From Hymenobacter frigidus (GTDB lineage: Bacteria; Bacteroidota; Bacteroidia; Cytophagales; Hymenobacteraceae): 64,000 nt of DNA. Made by a program: the position numbers and the translations under genes. The stretch spans positions 22,039 through 86,038 of the forward strand of contig NZ_BMGY01000017.1 of NCBI RefSeq assembly GCF_014640435.1. The letters are read 5' to 3'. Below the pieces are notes generated by a model. That model saw nothing but the letters and a program-made list of their open reading frames with translations. It did no database searches and was not told the DNA's origin. This document shows positions 8,012 through 17,772 of the stretch, piece after piece; the first letter of the stretch is position 1, and each line of letters opens with the position of its first letter.

Positions 8012-9079
8012 TTACACCGGCCGCAGCGCCGCGTAGCGCTGCAAGCTGGTGTCGGGCCAAATCTCGGCCTGGCCCGCTAGCCAGTCGGCCAATAATACGG
8101 CCAGCCGGGGCGCCATCATCACGCCCTTGGAGCCGTAGCCGCCGCAAAAGCTTAATGCCGGCACCGTGGGGTGCGGCCCGAGCAGCGGCTTGCGGTCGCG
8201 CACGGCGGGCCGCACGCCGGCCCGCTGCTTCAGCACGGCAAACGGCTGGTCGGTGATAACAGCCAGCCGGGCGGTCAGTTCTTCGCGCCCGGCATCCGTG
8301 GGGCCGTTGGCAAAGGGCGGCCACTTATACGTAGCGCCCACCCGAAACTGCCCCGCGCCCATTGGCACCACGTAGGCTCCCCGATTGAGAACCTGGCTGG
8401 CACTCAGGCCCTGGCATTCAACGTCCAACACCTCGCCCTGGTTGGGGGTGAGGGGCAGCCAGTTGAAATACGGGTTGTGGACGGCCGCCGCGCCTTCGCA
8501 GCAGATGACGTGCCGGGCCCGCACCTGCGCCGCATAAGTCGCGCCGTCGGCATTGGTAACGAGGCGGGTCCAGTCAAAAGTTTCGCGCCGCAGCCAACCG
8601 TCGCGGGCGCCTTCGGCCTCCATCGCGGCCAGCAGCTCGCGTACCGCTACGTGCCCGCCGTGCCGTAGCCACGCGCCCCCAAACGGGCCGTGCACGCCCG
8701 GTAGCTGCGGGTCGGCGGTGGCGAGGTCGGCCAGGAAATCACCCCAAGGGTGGTCGGCGCTGCGGGCCAGAACGGCATTCTGCTCTTCCAGCGAAGCAAA
8801 TAGCTTTAGGATAAGCGTTTCGGTGAAAAAAGACTGCTGGTAGCGCTGCTCCAGCCCCCGGTAGAACGTGGCCGCGAAGGGTAGCAGTTCGGCCGCCCGC
8901 CACGTGAGGGCGAAGCGCTTGCCGGCCACGGGGTTCATCAGGCCCGCCGCCACATTGGAGGCTGAGTTGGCCTGGCCGGGGTCATACACCAGCACACGGT
9001 GGCCGCGCTCGCGCAGCACGTAGGCCAGCGTAGCGCCCGCGATGCCGTGGCCCACCACGATAAAATCACAATCCGTCAT
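8012..9079 (-). CDS. FAD-dependent oxidoreductase (DAO family)
   Basis: The 355-residue protein starts with a Rossmann FAD-binding segment, FIVVGHGIAGATLAYVLRE. It ends with the GGYGSKGVMMAPRLA segment seen in the D-amino-acid-oxidase fold. Family members oxidise amino groups of amino acids or modified tRNA side chains; the substrate here cannot be read from sequence. Internal landmarks include NVAAGLMNPVAGKRFA and RAGVRPAVRDRKPLLGPHP, which also resemble the C-terminal FAD domain of MnmC. ATG 9079 places the dinucleotide motif at the N-terminus; a longer upstream reading has no conserved content. It follows the TolB-barrel gene's start by about 100 nt and is transcribed away from the metallo-hydrolase gene. 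Confidence 0.88.
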   Translation of the reverse strand: MTDCDFIVVGHGIAGATLAYVLRERGHRVLVYDPGQANSASNVAAGLMNPVAGKRFALTWRAAELLPFAATFYRGLEQRYQQSFFTETLILKLFASLEEQNAVLARSADHPWGDFLADLATADPQLPGVHGPFGGAWLRHGGHVAVRELLAAMEAEGARDGWLRRETFDWTRLVTNADGATYAAQVRARHVICCEGAAAVHNPYFNWLPLTPNQGEVLDVECQGLSASQVLNRGAYVVPMGAGQFRVGATYKWPPFANGPTDAGREELTARLAVITDQPFAVLKQRAGVRPAVRDRKPLLGPHPTVPALSFCGGYGSKGVMMAPRLAVLLADWLAGQAEIWPDTSLQRYAALRPV

Positions 9080-9119
9080 GGGCGGCAAGGTAAGAATGAA
9101 GGAGGCTTGAGTTGTGAGC

Positions 9120-9163
9120 GTCATGTCGAGCATGTGGCGCATCAAGCCAGAAACCGAGACATC
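9120..9163. repeat. Degenerate half-copy of the intergenic palindrome family
   Basis: GTCATGTCGAGC and CCGAGACATC match the left arm of the repeat at 29095-29129. An unrelated stretch of about 22 nt replaces the 4 nt that separate them there. No right arm was found. Confidence 0.5.
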
Positions 9164-9312
9164 TTGCTCAGGAAACCAAATAGTGCGGTACGCCCCGACG
9201 CGCGCCAGCACGTTGGGGCGTAGCATCAGTTAACCGGTAGCGCGCGCAAAGTTCTCGCTCCCTCGTGTTGCCCAAAATTAAACCCCTGGAATTCAACATT
9301 CTTTTTGTGCCG

Positions 9313-9320
9313 TACCTTTC
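9313..9320 (+). promoter_or_regulatory. Predicted -7 promoter box of the metallo-hydrolase gene
   Basis: TACCTTTC differs from TAnnTTTG at the last base. It lies 27 nt before the ATG at 9348, giving a leader of about 20 nt. Confidence 0.4.
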
Positions 9321-9347
9321 CGCACTGCTCAGACTCCCTGTTTTGCC

Positions 9348-9989
9348 ATGACCGTCGCCGGATTTACTTTCAACGCTTTCTCCGAAAACACCTACCTGCT
9401 CATTGACGAGGCCACCCGGCACTGCGCCATCGTGGACCCCGGCTGCTATGCGCCCGCCGAGCAGCAGGCCCTGCGGGAATACATCGAAACCAATGGTTTG
9501 CAGGTAACGCTGCTGCTCAATACCCATGCTCATATAGACCATGTGCTGGGCAACCAGTTTGTGCTCAGCACCTGGCTCGGTACGCCGTTTCTGCTGCACC
9601 GGCTCGACCTGGCCACCTTGCGCGCCGTGCCCACCTACGCGGCCAACTATGGCTTTCCGCAGTACCAGCCCGCCGAGCCTACCGGCGAGCTGGAGGCCGG
9701 CCAGCCCGTGCACATTGGTGAAACCGAGCTGGAGGTGCGTTTCGCACCGGGCCACGCGCCGGGCCACGTAGTGTTCTACCACGCCCCAACGGCCACGGTA
9801 ATTGGCGGCGACGTGCTGTTTCAGCGCAGTATCGGCCGGACCGACCTGCCCGGCGGCGACCACGCTACCCTGCTGCACAGCATCGAAACGGAATTGATGA
9901 CCCTACCCGACGACACCATCGTATATCCCGGCCACGGTCCCGCCACCACGATAGGGGAGGAGCGCCGCGGCAACCCGTTTCTCAATTAA
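9348..9989 (+). CDS. MBL-fold metallo-hydrolase (glyoxalase II-like)
   Basis: The 213-residue protein has the full metallo-beta-lactamase metal site: LLNTHAHIDHVLGN (HxHxDH), PGHAPGHVVFYH, GGDVLFQRSIGRTD and the final YPGHGPATTIGEER histidine. This set is typical of small hydroxyacylglutathione-hydrolase-like enzymes that bind two metals and cleave thioesters. Bacteria of this group often lack glutathione, so the true thiol substrate is uncertain. No signal peptide is present, so it is cytoplasmic. It is transcribed divergently from the FAD oxidoreductase and lies 86 nt before the phosphatidylserine synthase gene. Confidence 0.93.
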   Translation: MTVAGFTFNAFSENTYLLIDEATRHCAIVDPGCYAPAEQQALREYIETNGLQVTLLLNTHAHIDHVLGNQFVLSTWLGTPFLLHRLDLATLRAVPTYAANYGFPQYQPAEPTGELEAGQPVHIGETELEVRFAPGHAPGHVVFYHAPTATVIGGDVLFQRSIGRTDLPGGDHATLLHSIETELMTLPDDTIVYPGHGPATTIGEERRGNPFLN

Positions 9990-10075
9990 CAGCAGGGGCG
10001 CAGAGAATTGTTTTTAGACAATGAACGCACTTTTTTCGCGTTCAAAATGTACCTCGTTCCCTTACCGATTTTTCA

Positions 10076-10771
10076 TTGAAACGCCACCTGCCCAACGCTG
10101 TCACCTGCCTTAACCTACTATGCGGCTGCCTGGCGCTGACCAATATTTTTGCCGGCCGGCTGGAGATGGGGGCATGGTTTGTGGCCGCCGCCGCCGCCGC
10201 CGACTTTGCCGATGGCCTGCTGGCCCGGGCCCTGCGGGTGTCCTCCGCCATTGGTAAGGATTTGGATTCGCTGGCCGATATGGTGTCGTTTGGCGTGGTG
10301 CCGGGCGCCATTTTCTTTCAACTGCTGACGCGCGGTACGGGCTCCGGCAGCCTGCCCGAGTGGGTTCCCTACATCGGGTTCCTGGTTAGTATTTTCTCGG
10401 CCTTACGCCTGGCCAAGTTCAACAACGACACCCGGCAGACCACCTCCTTTATTGGCCTGCCCACGCCAGCCTGCACGCTGGTAGTGGCCGCGCTGCCGCT
10501 TATTCTGGCCTACGACCAGTTTGGGCTGGCCCCAATCATTCTGCACCCGGCATTGCTGCTGGGGCTCACGGTGCTGCTCTCGGGCCTGCTGGTGGCCGAG
10601 CTGCCCCTTTTCGCTCTGAAGTTTAAGAACCTGCGGTGGGCCGATAATCGCCGCCGGTTTATGTTTTTGCTGCTCACGGCAGGATTGTTGCTGGTGCTGC
10701 GGGCCGCGGCGGTGCCACTCGTGGTGCTACTTTACGTGCTGTTGTCGGTACCCAAAACGGCGGCTCGCTGA
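10076..10771 (+). CDS. pssA: CDP-diacylglycerol--serine O-phosphatidyltransferase
   Basis: This membrane enzyme makes phosphatidylserine, the precursor of phosphatidylethanolamine. The CDP-alcohol phosphotransferase signature is complete: D46-G47, A50-R51, G60, D64 and D68. The 231 residues include about eight hydrophobic segments. The start is TTG at 10076 because the protein must begin MKRHLPNAVTCLNLLCGCLA to match the family, and no ATG is in frame upstream before a stop at 10022. It probably follows the metallo-hydrolase transcript at a gap of 86 nt. Confidence 0.93.
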   Translation: MKRHLPNAVTCLNLLCGCLALTNIFAGRLEMGAWFVAAAAAADFADGLLARALRVSSAIGKDLDSLADMVSFGVVPGAIFFQLLTRGTGSGSLPEWVPYIGFLVSIFSALRLAKFNNDTRQTTSFIGLPTPACTLVVAALPLILAYDQFGLAPIILHPALLLGLTVLLSGLLVAELPLFALKFKNLRWADNRRRFMFLLLTAGLLLVLRAAAVPLVVLLYVLLSVPKTAAR

Positions 10772-10940
10772 TTTATCCGGCCCCGAGGTTACAGTAAATG
10801 GCATCTAGCCCACAATAATTAGAGTACTTGATTGTTAAGAAGCCACTACCGGGTGAACCTGCTGCCCGGCAGTCCTGTTGCGGGGCCACTACACGGCCAA
10901 CCGTGGAGCAGGAATTCGGGGTATCAAAAACATAGTATAT

Positions 10941-13900
10941 ATGCGTCCTTTTTTTCTCTTCATTGTATTTGCGGGGTTGATAGTGGGCGGGAATTCTCCG
11001 GTACACGCGCAGTCGGGGGGGACGGCCACGGCCCACGGCGTAATAAAATGGGGAGGCTACGCGCAGGTGCCCACCTTGGGCGAGCGCAAGCAAAAAGTGC
11101 CCACTTTCAGCGAAGCGCATCAGGCCCTCGATGACCAGGTGGGGTGGTTTAGCCTGCGGTTAGACGGAGCCGTGAGCGAAGGTCAGCTTCTGAATACGGT
11201 GTACGAGCCGTTTTCGGCCGCCGACGCCAAGCTCTTCAACCCGAGCAAGCTGCCGGCCAGCCCCGAGCCCGAGCTCACCTCCGGCACGGAGATGAAACGG
11301 ACGGTGACGCACCTAAGCCTGCGCCCCGTGCGCCGCAACCCCCAAACCGGCCAGCCCGAGCGCCTGGTTTCCTTCGACTACAACTACACCGCGGGCAGTA
11401 CCGCCGCCCGCACCACGGCGACTACCCGCACGCACGCCCCCAACTCGGTGCTGCGAGCCGGCGACTGGTACAAAGTAGGCGTGGCTGAAAGCGGTATCTA
11501 TAAACTCGATAAAACGGCCTTGGGCAAAATGGGCGTGAATACGGGCAGTGTCGACCCGCGCAACATCCACGTTTACGGCAATGCCATGGGCGTGCTGCCC
11601 CAGCCCAACGCGGCCCCCCGCCCCGACGACCTGGCAGAAAACAACGTGCTGTTTGTGGGCAATACCGATAACGTGTTCAACGACGGCGAGTACTTCCTGT
11701 TTTACTCGCCCGGGGCCCATACCTGGGAAGCCAATGCGGGCGCGTTCCGGCACCGCAATAATATTTACACCGACACGACCTTCTACTTCGTAACGGCCAA
11801 CGGTACCCCCGGTTTGCGCGTGCCTACCGCCGCCGCCCCGGCTCCTACGGCTACCACGCCTACCATCACCACTTTCACTTATCGCGACTTTTACGAGCAC
11901 GACTTAGCAAACCTCCTGCACTCCGGCCGCTATTGGGTAGGCGAAGGCTTTGTAAATAGCACGCAGAAGGAGTTCACGTTTGGTGTTGCTGACCTGGTGC
12001 CCAATACCCAGGTCCGGATAGCGGCCTCATTAGTAGCCAACTCGGCTACAGCCAGCTCTTTTCAGCTCACGCTAAACAACACTCCCTTCGGTAATCCGGC
12101 GCTGGATGCCCGGCCCAATTACGAATTTGGGGCCATTGCTACCGTGAGCCTCACCAACCACCAGGGTTTCCTGGCTACTCCCGGTAACGAGCTTAAAGTG
12201 GGCCTGACTTACAACAGCAGCGACCCCAATGCCAGCGGCTACCTCGACTATCTGGAAATCAATGCTCAGCGCCAGCTAAGACTGAGCGGCGCGCAGCTGG
12301 AGTTTCGCTCCCTGTCCAATATTCTGCCCGGGGCTCGGAACCGCTATGAGGTGGCCAACGCCGCTGGCGCGATGGTGTGGGACGTGACCAACCCCCGGCG
12401 GCCCCTGGCTCGGCCACTCAACGCGGGCAGCTTCGTGGCGCCTTCCGATACGTTGCGCGAGTACGTGGCCTTCCAGCCCGGCGGGGCTTTTGCCACGCCC
12501 CGCTTATTTGGCCGGGTTGAAAACCAGAACCTGCACGCCCTCAACACCGGTGCGCCCCTCGATTTGGTTATCGTGACGTACCCCATCTTCAAAGCGCAGG
12601 CTTTGCGCCTGGCCAACCACCGCACCACCCGCGATAACCTGCGCGTGGCCGTGGTCACCACCTCGGAGATTTACAACGAGTTTAGCTCGGGTGGGCAGGA
12701 CGTGACGGCCATCCGCGACTTTATGAAGCAGCTGTACGACCGGGCCCCGGCTCGCAAAACCATGCAGTTGCTGCTGTTTGGCGATGCGTCGTACGATTAT
12801 AAATCGGACCCTTACAACAGTAAAAATCCCCAGGACCGGCCCACGTGGTGGAAAGACCGGGTGCCGTTCAAGAACGACCCGGACTTTGATGCCTTCAACC
12901 AGAACTACGTGCCCACTTACGAGTCGCGCGAGTCGCTGGCTCCATTTTACGGTGGGGCATTTGGCCAGGCCAGCTACTCATCGGACGACTATTATGGCTT
13001 GTTGGATGACGATGAAGGCGAATGGGACGAGCTGCGGCCCGGCACCGAGCTGCTCGACGTGGGCATTGGCCGGCTGCCCGTGCGCCAGCCCAAAGGCCAG
13101 CTAAACAACACCGAACAGGCCAGTAAAATAGTCGATAAGCTCATTAGCTACGACTCGCCTGCCGCTTACGGCAAGTGGCGCAACCGCATTACGCTGGTGT
13201 CGGACGATGGTAACGGTGACCTGTTCGTCGGCTACGGTTCGGAGACGATTGCAGCTCCGATGCAGGCCAACACGCCGGTCTATAACATTCACAAAGTTTA
13301 CCTCGACTTGTACTCGCAGGTGGCCGTATCGGCGGGACAGCGCTCGCCCGAAGCCAGCCGCGCCATCGACCAGTCGGTAGAGCAAGGCTCGCTGATTGTA
13401 AATTACTTGGGTCACGGCGGCGTGAAGGGCTGGACCGACGAGCAGATTCTGACCAACGCCTCGGTAATGGCGCTGCGCAACGCCAACAACCTTACGTTTT
13501 TTACCACCGGCACCTGCGATTTTAGCACCTACGACAACCCCGACTTCACTTCGGCCGGCGAGCAGTCGCTGACCGATAATTACACCAGCGGCGCGGTGGG
13601 CCTCTTCACTACCACCCGCGTGGTAGATGCCGCCCTAAACGCTGGCCTGAACCAAGCGTATTTCAACCGGGTGCTGCAGCCCGTCAACGGCCAGATGCCC
13701 AGCATCGGCACGGTGGTGCGGCTGAGCAAAAACGACTTCCCCGGCCCCGGCCGGCCGGGCATCATCAACAACCGCAACTACACCCTGCTGGCCGACCCCA
13801 GCATGACCCTGGCCTACCCCCGCCAGACGGTAGTTCTCGACAGCATTAACCGGCGCAATAAAAATGGAGTTTGGGTGCCCGCCGATACGCTGCAGGCGCT

Positions 13901-14942
13901 GGCGCGCATTCGCCTGCACGGCCGCCTGATGAACGGCACCAGCGCCAATACCGGCTTCACCGGCCGGGCTCAGGTCACGATTTATGACAAGCCCACCACC
14001 GTGATGACCCTCGGCGACGAAGCTGGCGGCGACCCCACCTCGGCCGACAAGCCGCGTCCGGTGGAAGTGCAGGAAAATGTGGTGTATGGCGGGCAGGCCG
14101 ATGTGAAGAATGGCCAGTTCAGCCTCTCGTTTGTGGTACCCAAGGATATCAACTATAACCACGGCCTGGGAAAAATCAGCCTCTACGCCTTTGATGGTAC
14201 CAACCGCGTCGATGCCAATGGCTATCAGCTGAAGCTGATTGGCGGTGCCGCCCGTGATGTTCCCAAAGACACCATTCCGCCGCTCATTAGCCTGTTCATG
14301 GACAATGAGTCGTTCGCATTTGGTGGCCTGACCGCGCAGAACACCACGCTGCTGGCCAAGCTCAGCGACGACAGCGGCATCAATACCACCGGCGCGGGTA
14401 TTGGGCACGACATTACGGCTGTGCTCGACAATGACCCGAATAAATTACTGGTGCTCAATGATAGCTACGTGTCCAACGTAGGCGACTTCCGGGCCGGCCG
14501 CGTCAACAACCTGTTCAAGGACCTGACCACCGGGCCGCACTCGCTGCACCTGAAGGCTTGGGATACGTACAATAATTCGGCGGAGCGGGAGATTGAATTC
14601 ATGGTGGCCCGCGACGAAAAGCTGGCTCTCGACCATGTGTTGAACTACCCCAATCCGTTTGCGGGCTTTACTACGTTCTTCTTCGGCCACAACCAAGCAG
14701 GCAATGTTCCCGGCACGTTGGATGTGCAGGTGCAGATTTTTACGGTGGCCGGCCGCCTGGTGCGCACTCTCACTGCCGTAGTGCCCAGTACCGAAGCCCA
14801 CCAGAAAAGTATTACTTGGAACGGCCGCGACGAATACGACGACCAGCTGGCGCGCGGCGTATACGTGTACCGCGTCAGCGTGCGTTCGCAGGCCAATAAT
14901 TCCACGGCATCGAAATACGAAAAACTCGTCATCCTCAATTAA
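10941..14942 (+). CDS. porU: Type IX secretion system sortase PorU
   Basis: PorU is the outer-membrane-associated gingipain-like peptidase that removes the C-terminal signal of type IX substrates and couples them to lipopolysaccharide. The 1333-residue protein has a signal peptide, an N-terminal beta domain, and a C25-type catalytic domain from about residue 550. The catalytic histidine is in YLGHGG (H825) and the nucleophile in TGTCDFSTYD (C859). The C-terminus (NYPNPFAGFT to KLVILN) is a type IX CTD, which PorU itself is known to keep. ATG 10941 was chosen over an upstream in-frame TTG because MRPFFLFIVFAGL starts the signal peptide. It is followed by porV at a gap of about 50 nt, the usual gene order. 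Confidence 0.95.
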   Translation: MRPFFLFIVFAGLIVGGNSPVHAQSGGTATAHGVIKWGGYAQVPTLGERKQKVPTFSEAHQALDDQVGWFSLRLDGAVSEGQLLNTVYEPFSAADAKLFNPSKLPASPEPELTSGTEMKRTVTHLSLRPVRRNPQTGQPERLVSFDYNYTAGSTAARTTATTRTHAPNSVLRAGDWYKVGVAESGIYKLDKTALGKMGVNTGSVDPRNIHVYGNAMGVLPQPNAAPRPDDLAENNVLFVGNTDNVFNDGEYFLFYSPGAHTWEANAGAFRHRNNIYTDTTFYFVTANGTPGLRVPTAAAPAPTATTPTITTFTYRDFYEHDLANLLHSGRYWVGEGFVNSTQKEFTFGVADLVPNTQVRIAASLVANSATASSFQLTLNNTPFGNPALDARPNYEFGAIATVSLTNHQGFLATPGNELKVGLTYNSSDPNASGYLDYLEINAQRQLRLSGAQLEFRSLSNILPGARNRYEVANAAGAMVWDVTNPRRPLARPLNAGSFVAPSDTLREYVAFQPGGAFATPRLFGRVENQNLHALNTGAPLDLVIVTYPIFKAQALRLANHRTTRDNLRVAVVTTSEIYNEFSSGGQDVTAIRDFMKQLYDRAPARKTMQLLLFGDASYDYKSDPYNSKNPQDRPTWWKDRVPFKNDPDFDAFNQNYVPTYESRESLAPFYGGAFGQASYSSDDYYGLLDDDEGEWDELRPGTELLDVGIGRLPVRQPKGQLNNTEQASKIVDKLISYDSPAAYGKWRNRITLVSDDGNGDLFVGYGSETIAAPMQANTPVYNIHKVYLDLYSQVAVSAGQRSPEASRAIDQSVEQGSLIVNYLGHGGVKGWTDEQILTNASVMALRNANNLTFFTTGTCDFSTYDNPDFTSAGEQSLTDNYTSGAVGLFTTTRVVDAALNAGLNQAYFNRVLQPVNGQMPSIGTVVRLSKNDFPGPGRPGIINNRNYTLLADPSMTLAYPRQTVVLDSINRRNKNGVWVPADTLQALARIRLHGRLMNGTSANTGFTGRAQVTIYDKPTTVMTLGDEAGGDPTSADKPRPVEVQENVVYGGQADVKNGQFSLSFVVPKDINYNHGLGKISLYAFDGTNRVDANGYQLKLIGGAARDVPKDTIPPLISLFMDNESFAFGGLTAQNTTLLAKLSDDSGINTTGAGIGHDITAVLDNDPNKLLVLNDSYVSNVGDFRAGRVNNLFKDLTTGPHSLHLKAWDTYNNSAEREIEFMVARDEKLALDHVLNYPNPFAGFTTFFFGHNQAGNVPGTLDVQVQIFTVAGRLVRTLTAVVPSTEAHQKSITWNGRDEYDDQLARGVYVYRVSVRSQANNSTASKYEKLVILN

Positions 14943-14991
14943 TCCGCGTTTATTTGCGCCCGGGCCGCGTATGGCTCTCTTTTTCTTCTCT

Positions 14992-16221
14992 ATGCAGTCT
15001 TCCTTTTCCCGTTCGCGCCTGGCGTTGCTCGCCGGTTCGCTGGCCGTAGCCGCTACGGCTCAGGCCCAGAACACCCAGAATCAGGGGGTTATTACCACGG
15101 CGGTGCCCATCCTCACGCTGAGCCCCGATGCCCGCTCGTCGGCCTTGGGCGAGGCGGGTGTGGCCACTTCGCCCGATGCCAACTCCGGGTATTTCAATCC
15201 CGGCAAGCTGGGCTTTGTGCAGTACAAGTATGCCGCTTCGGCATCGTACTCGCCCTGGCTGCGCAACATTACCGACGACATGAGCTTGTCGTACCTCTCG
15301 GGCTACGGCAAAATCGGCCAGCGCTCGGCCTTGGGGGCTTCGCTCATGTACTTCGACTTGGGTACTATTGACTACCGCAACGGCAACAACATTGCCCAGG
15401 GTACATTCAGCCCCAGGGAATACGCTTTTTCGGTTTCCTACGGCCAGCAGCTCACTGATAACTTCGGCGTGGGCATCTCGGCCCGCTACATCCGCTCCAA
15501 CTTGGTGGGCACGGTGAACGGCAACGACGCCCGTCCCGGCAACGCCGCGGCCGTGGACCTGGGCGCATATTACTCCAAAGATGCCACCATCGGCACCGGC
15601 CTGTACAACCTGGCCTTTGGAGCCTCGATTCTGAACATCGGTAACAAGATTACCTACAACGATGTGGAGAACCCCAGCTTCCTGCCCACCACGTTGAAGC
15701 TCGGCACGGCCATCACCCGCGAGATTGACCAGTACAACAAAATTACGCTGGTTTTTGATGCCAGTAAGCTGCTGGTACCTTCGCCGTACTACGAGGCCGG
15801 TGTATTGACGAATGACCCGCGCATAGTGGCCAAAAACCGGGAAATCGCTAACAAATCAATTGTAAGCGCCATTTTGGGTTCCTTCGGTGATGCGCCCGGT
15901 GGCTTCAAAGAGGAGTTGAAAGAAATCAACCTCTCGACGGGCCTGGAGTACAACTACAACGACCTGTTGTACGCTCGGGGCGGCTATTTCTACGAGAACA
16001 GAGACAAGGGCGACCGCCAGTACCTGAGCCTGGGTCTGGGCCTGCGCTACCAGGTGTTTGGCGTGGATGGCACTTACCTGGTACCCACCGGCAGCAACTC
16101 GCAAAACAACCCTTTGGCCCAAACCATCCGGGTATCATTGCACTTTAACCTCAACAAGCTGGCCGATGCCTTCGACGAGAACGGCGCCGGCGGCACCAGC
16201 GGCGAAACCCCACCAAACTAA
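14992..16221 (+). CDS. porV: Type IX secretion outer-membrane protein PorV (LptO)
   Basis: PorV is a FadL-like 14-strand outer-membrane barrel that shuttles type IX substrates from the SprA translocon to PorU. The 409-residue protein has a signal peptide ending AATAQAQ. Its family-specific start of the mature part is VPILTLSPDARSSALGEAGV, and FNPGKLGF follows. It ends in a beta-strand and a short Gly/Glu/Pro tail. ATG 14992 (MQSSFSRSRL) gives a cleaner signal peptide than the in-frame ATG at 14971. It forms a transcription unit with porU. Its partner substrate in this window is the delta-60 protein at 39012-41588. Confidence 0.95.
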   Translation: MQSSFSRSRLALLAGSLAVAATAQAQNTQNQGVITTAVPILTLSPDARSSALGEAGVATSPDANSGYFNPGKLGFVQYKYAASASYSPWLRNITDDMSLSYLSGYGKIGQRSALGASLMYFDLGTIDYRNGNNIAQGTFSPREYAFSVSYGQQLTDNFGVGISARYIRSNLVGTVNGNDARPGNAAAVDLGAYYSKDATIGTGLYNLAFGASILNIGNKITYNDVENPSFLPTTLKLGTAITREIDQYNKITLVFDASKLLVPSPYYEAGVLTNDPRIVAKNREIANKSIVSAILGSFGDAPGGFKEELKEINLSTGLEYNYNDLLYARGGYFYENRDKGDRQYLSLGLGLRYQVFGVDGTYLVPTGSNSQNNPLAQTIRVSLHFNLNKLADAFDENGAGGTSGETPPN

Positions 16222-16256
16222 GTTTGTTGGTCGATAGAGCCTGACGAAAGGAAAAA

Positions 16257-16362
16257 GAACGTCATGCTGAGCGAAGCCGAAGCATCTCTACCGCATAACT
16301 AATCCAATCGATTGAGTTACTGCTGCGGTAGAGATGCTTCGGCTTCGCTCAGCATGACGTTC
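16257..16362. repeat. Long palindromic intergenic repeat, copy A
   Basis: A perfect 38-bp inverted repeat: arms 16257-16294 and 16325-16362, loop of 30 nt. The arm begins GAACGTCATGCTGAGCGAAG. It lies between porV and the M16 gene, and the same family recurs at 25434, 27056, 29095 and 32289. No U-tract follows, so it is not a simple terminator. Confidence 0.9.
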
Positions 16363-16422
16363 ATGTTTTGTTCCGTTGTTTCGCCTATTCATTCCTTAGT
16401 ACTTCTGCACTTACCCTCAATC

Positions 16423-17706
16423 ATGCTCGACCGTACCGTCGCTCCACCCGTTCTGCCGCTGGCCCGCGTAACCCTGCCCGCAGCCGACGTTATTACCCTG
16501 CCCAGCGGTGCCCGCCTGCATGTGCTGGCCAACGATGCCCAGCCCGTGGTGCGCCTGCAAGCAGTATTTCGCGCCGGCAAGCTGGCTGAAAACCGCCCCG
16601 GCCTGGCCTCGCTCACGGCCCGCATGTTACTGGAAGGCACTACCACCCGCACCGCCCGGCAGATTGCCGATGAAGTCGCTTTCTACGGCGCCTCGCTGGA
16701 GTGCGACGCTGGTTTCGACCGTTCCACGCTCACGCTTTATTGCCTCACCCGGCACCTCTCCACGCTGCTGCCCTTGGTAATCGACGTGCTGACTAATCCC
16801 GCTTTCCCAACGGCCGAACTGGAACAGCTGAAAACCCGCACCATTCAGAACGTGCGGGTTGAGCGCCAGAAAACCAGCTATCTGGCCTCGGAGCGGTTCA
16901 ATGAGTTGTTGTTTGGAGCCGAAACGCCTTATGGCCGGCCTTTCGATAGCGACGCCTACCAGGCGCTGACGGCAACCGAAGCGCAGGCGTTCCACCAGGC
17001 AGCCTATGCCTTCAGCAACGCCGAGCTGTTTCTGTGCGGCGACGTGGCGGCTGAGCGCGACCTGGTGGCGGCCGCTTTTAGTGCTGCTCCGGCCGCTGTC
17101 CCCGTGTCGGCTGATGGCGTCAGTCAGCAAAACCACGATTTTGCCGTGGCTGATTTCGACCGCGTGGCCGTGGCTGGTAGCCTGCAAGCTTCGGTGCGCA
17201 TGGGCCGCATGTGGCCCGCGCCCTCGCACCCCGATACCCACCGCCTTAAACTGCTGGTGAATGTTTTCGGCGGTTACTTCGGCTCACGCCTCATGCGCAA
17301 CATTCGTGAGGACAAGGGCCTGACTTATGGCATCTACGCCAGCGTGGCCCTGCGGGAGTTTGGCACTTCGCTCATTATCGGCACCGATGTGAAGGGCGAA
17401 AGCGCCAACTTCGCCGTGAGCGAGATTGAAATGGAAATGCGCCGCCTGCAGGAAGAGCTGATTCCGGCCGACGAGTTGGAAACGGTCAAGAACTACATTT
17501 TGGGCAAATTCGCCAACGAGTTATCGACGGTATTTGAGCAATGCGACAAATATAAGAGCTTGGTCTTTCTGGGTCTGCCCGCTGATTACTACATCGAATT
17601 CGTGCAGCAAACCGAAAGTGCCGATGCGGAGACGTTGCGCGAGTTAGCGCAACACTACCTCGCGCCAGCCGCTTTGCAAACGGTGGTTGCCGGGCCGGTA
17701 GCGTAG
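16423..17706 (+). CDS. M16-family peptidase-like protein without the zinc motif
   Basis: The 427 residues have the two-domain M16 (insulinase/processing-peptidase) layout. The second half shows FGSRLMRNIREDKGLTYGIY, the R/Y region that binds substrate in the partner subunit. At the place where catalytic subunits carry HxxEH, the sequence reads RPGLASLTARMLLEG, so the zinc ligands are absent. Such subunits normally pair with a catalytic M16 protein encoded next door, but none is present here: porV lies upstream and NDH-2 is convergent. ATG 16423 was chosen because the upstream extension is derived from the palindromic repeat. It lacks a signal peptide, so it is probably cytoplasmic unless exported by another route. 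Confidence 0.88.
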   Translation: MLDRTVAPPVLPLARVTLPAADVITLPSGARLHVLANDAQPVVRLQAVFRAGKLAENRPGLASLTARMLLEGTTTRTARQIADEVAFYGASLECDAGFDRSTLTLYCLTRHLSTLLPLVIDVLTNPAFPTAELEQLKTRTIQNVRVERQKTSYLASERFNELLFGAETPYGRPFDSDAYQALTATEAQAFHQAAYAFSNAELFLCGDVAAERDLVAAAFSAAPAAVPVSADGVSQQNHDFAVADFDRVAVAGSLQASVRMGRMWPAPSHPDTHRLKLLVNVFGGYFGSRLMRNIREDKGLTYGIYASVALREFGTSLIIGTDVKGESANFAVSEIEMEMRRLQEELIPADELETVKNYILGKFANELSTVFEQCDKYKSLVFLGLPADYYIEFVQQTESADAETLRELAQHYLAPAALQTVVAGPVA

Positions 17707-17718
17707 ATTTTCACCCAT

Positions 17719-17766
17719 AAAAAAAACGTCTGCCTTGCTGAGTAAAGCATGGCAGACGTTTTTTTT
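17719..17766. terminator. Bidirectional terminator between the M16 and NDH-2 genes
   Basis: ACGTCTGCC pairs with GGCAGACGT. A-rich and T-rich tracts on both outer sides allow termination from either direction, which suits these convergent genes. Confidence 0.85.
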
Positions 17767-17772
17767 ATGCCC

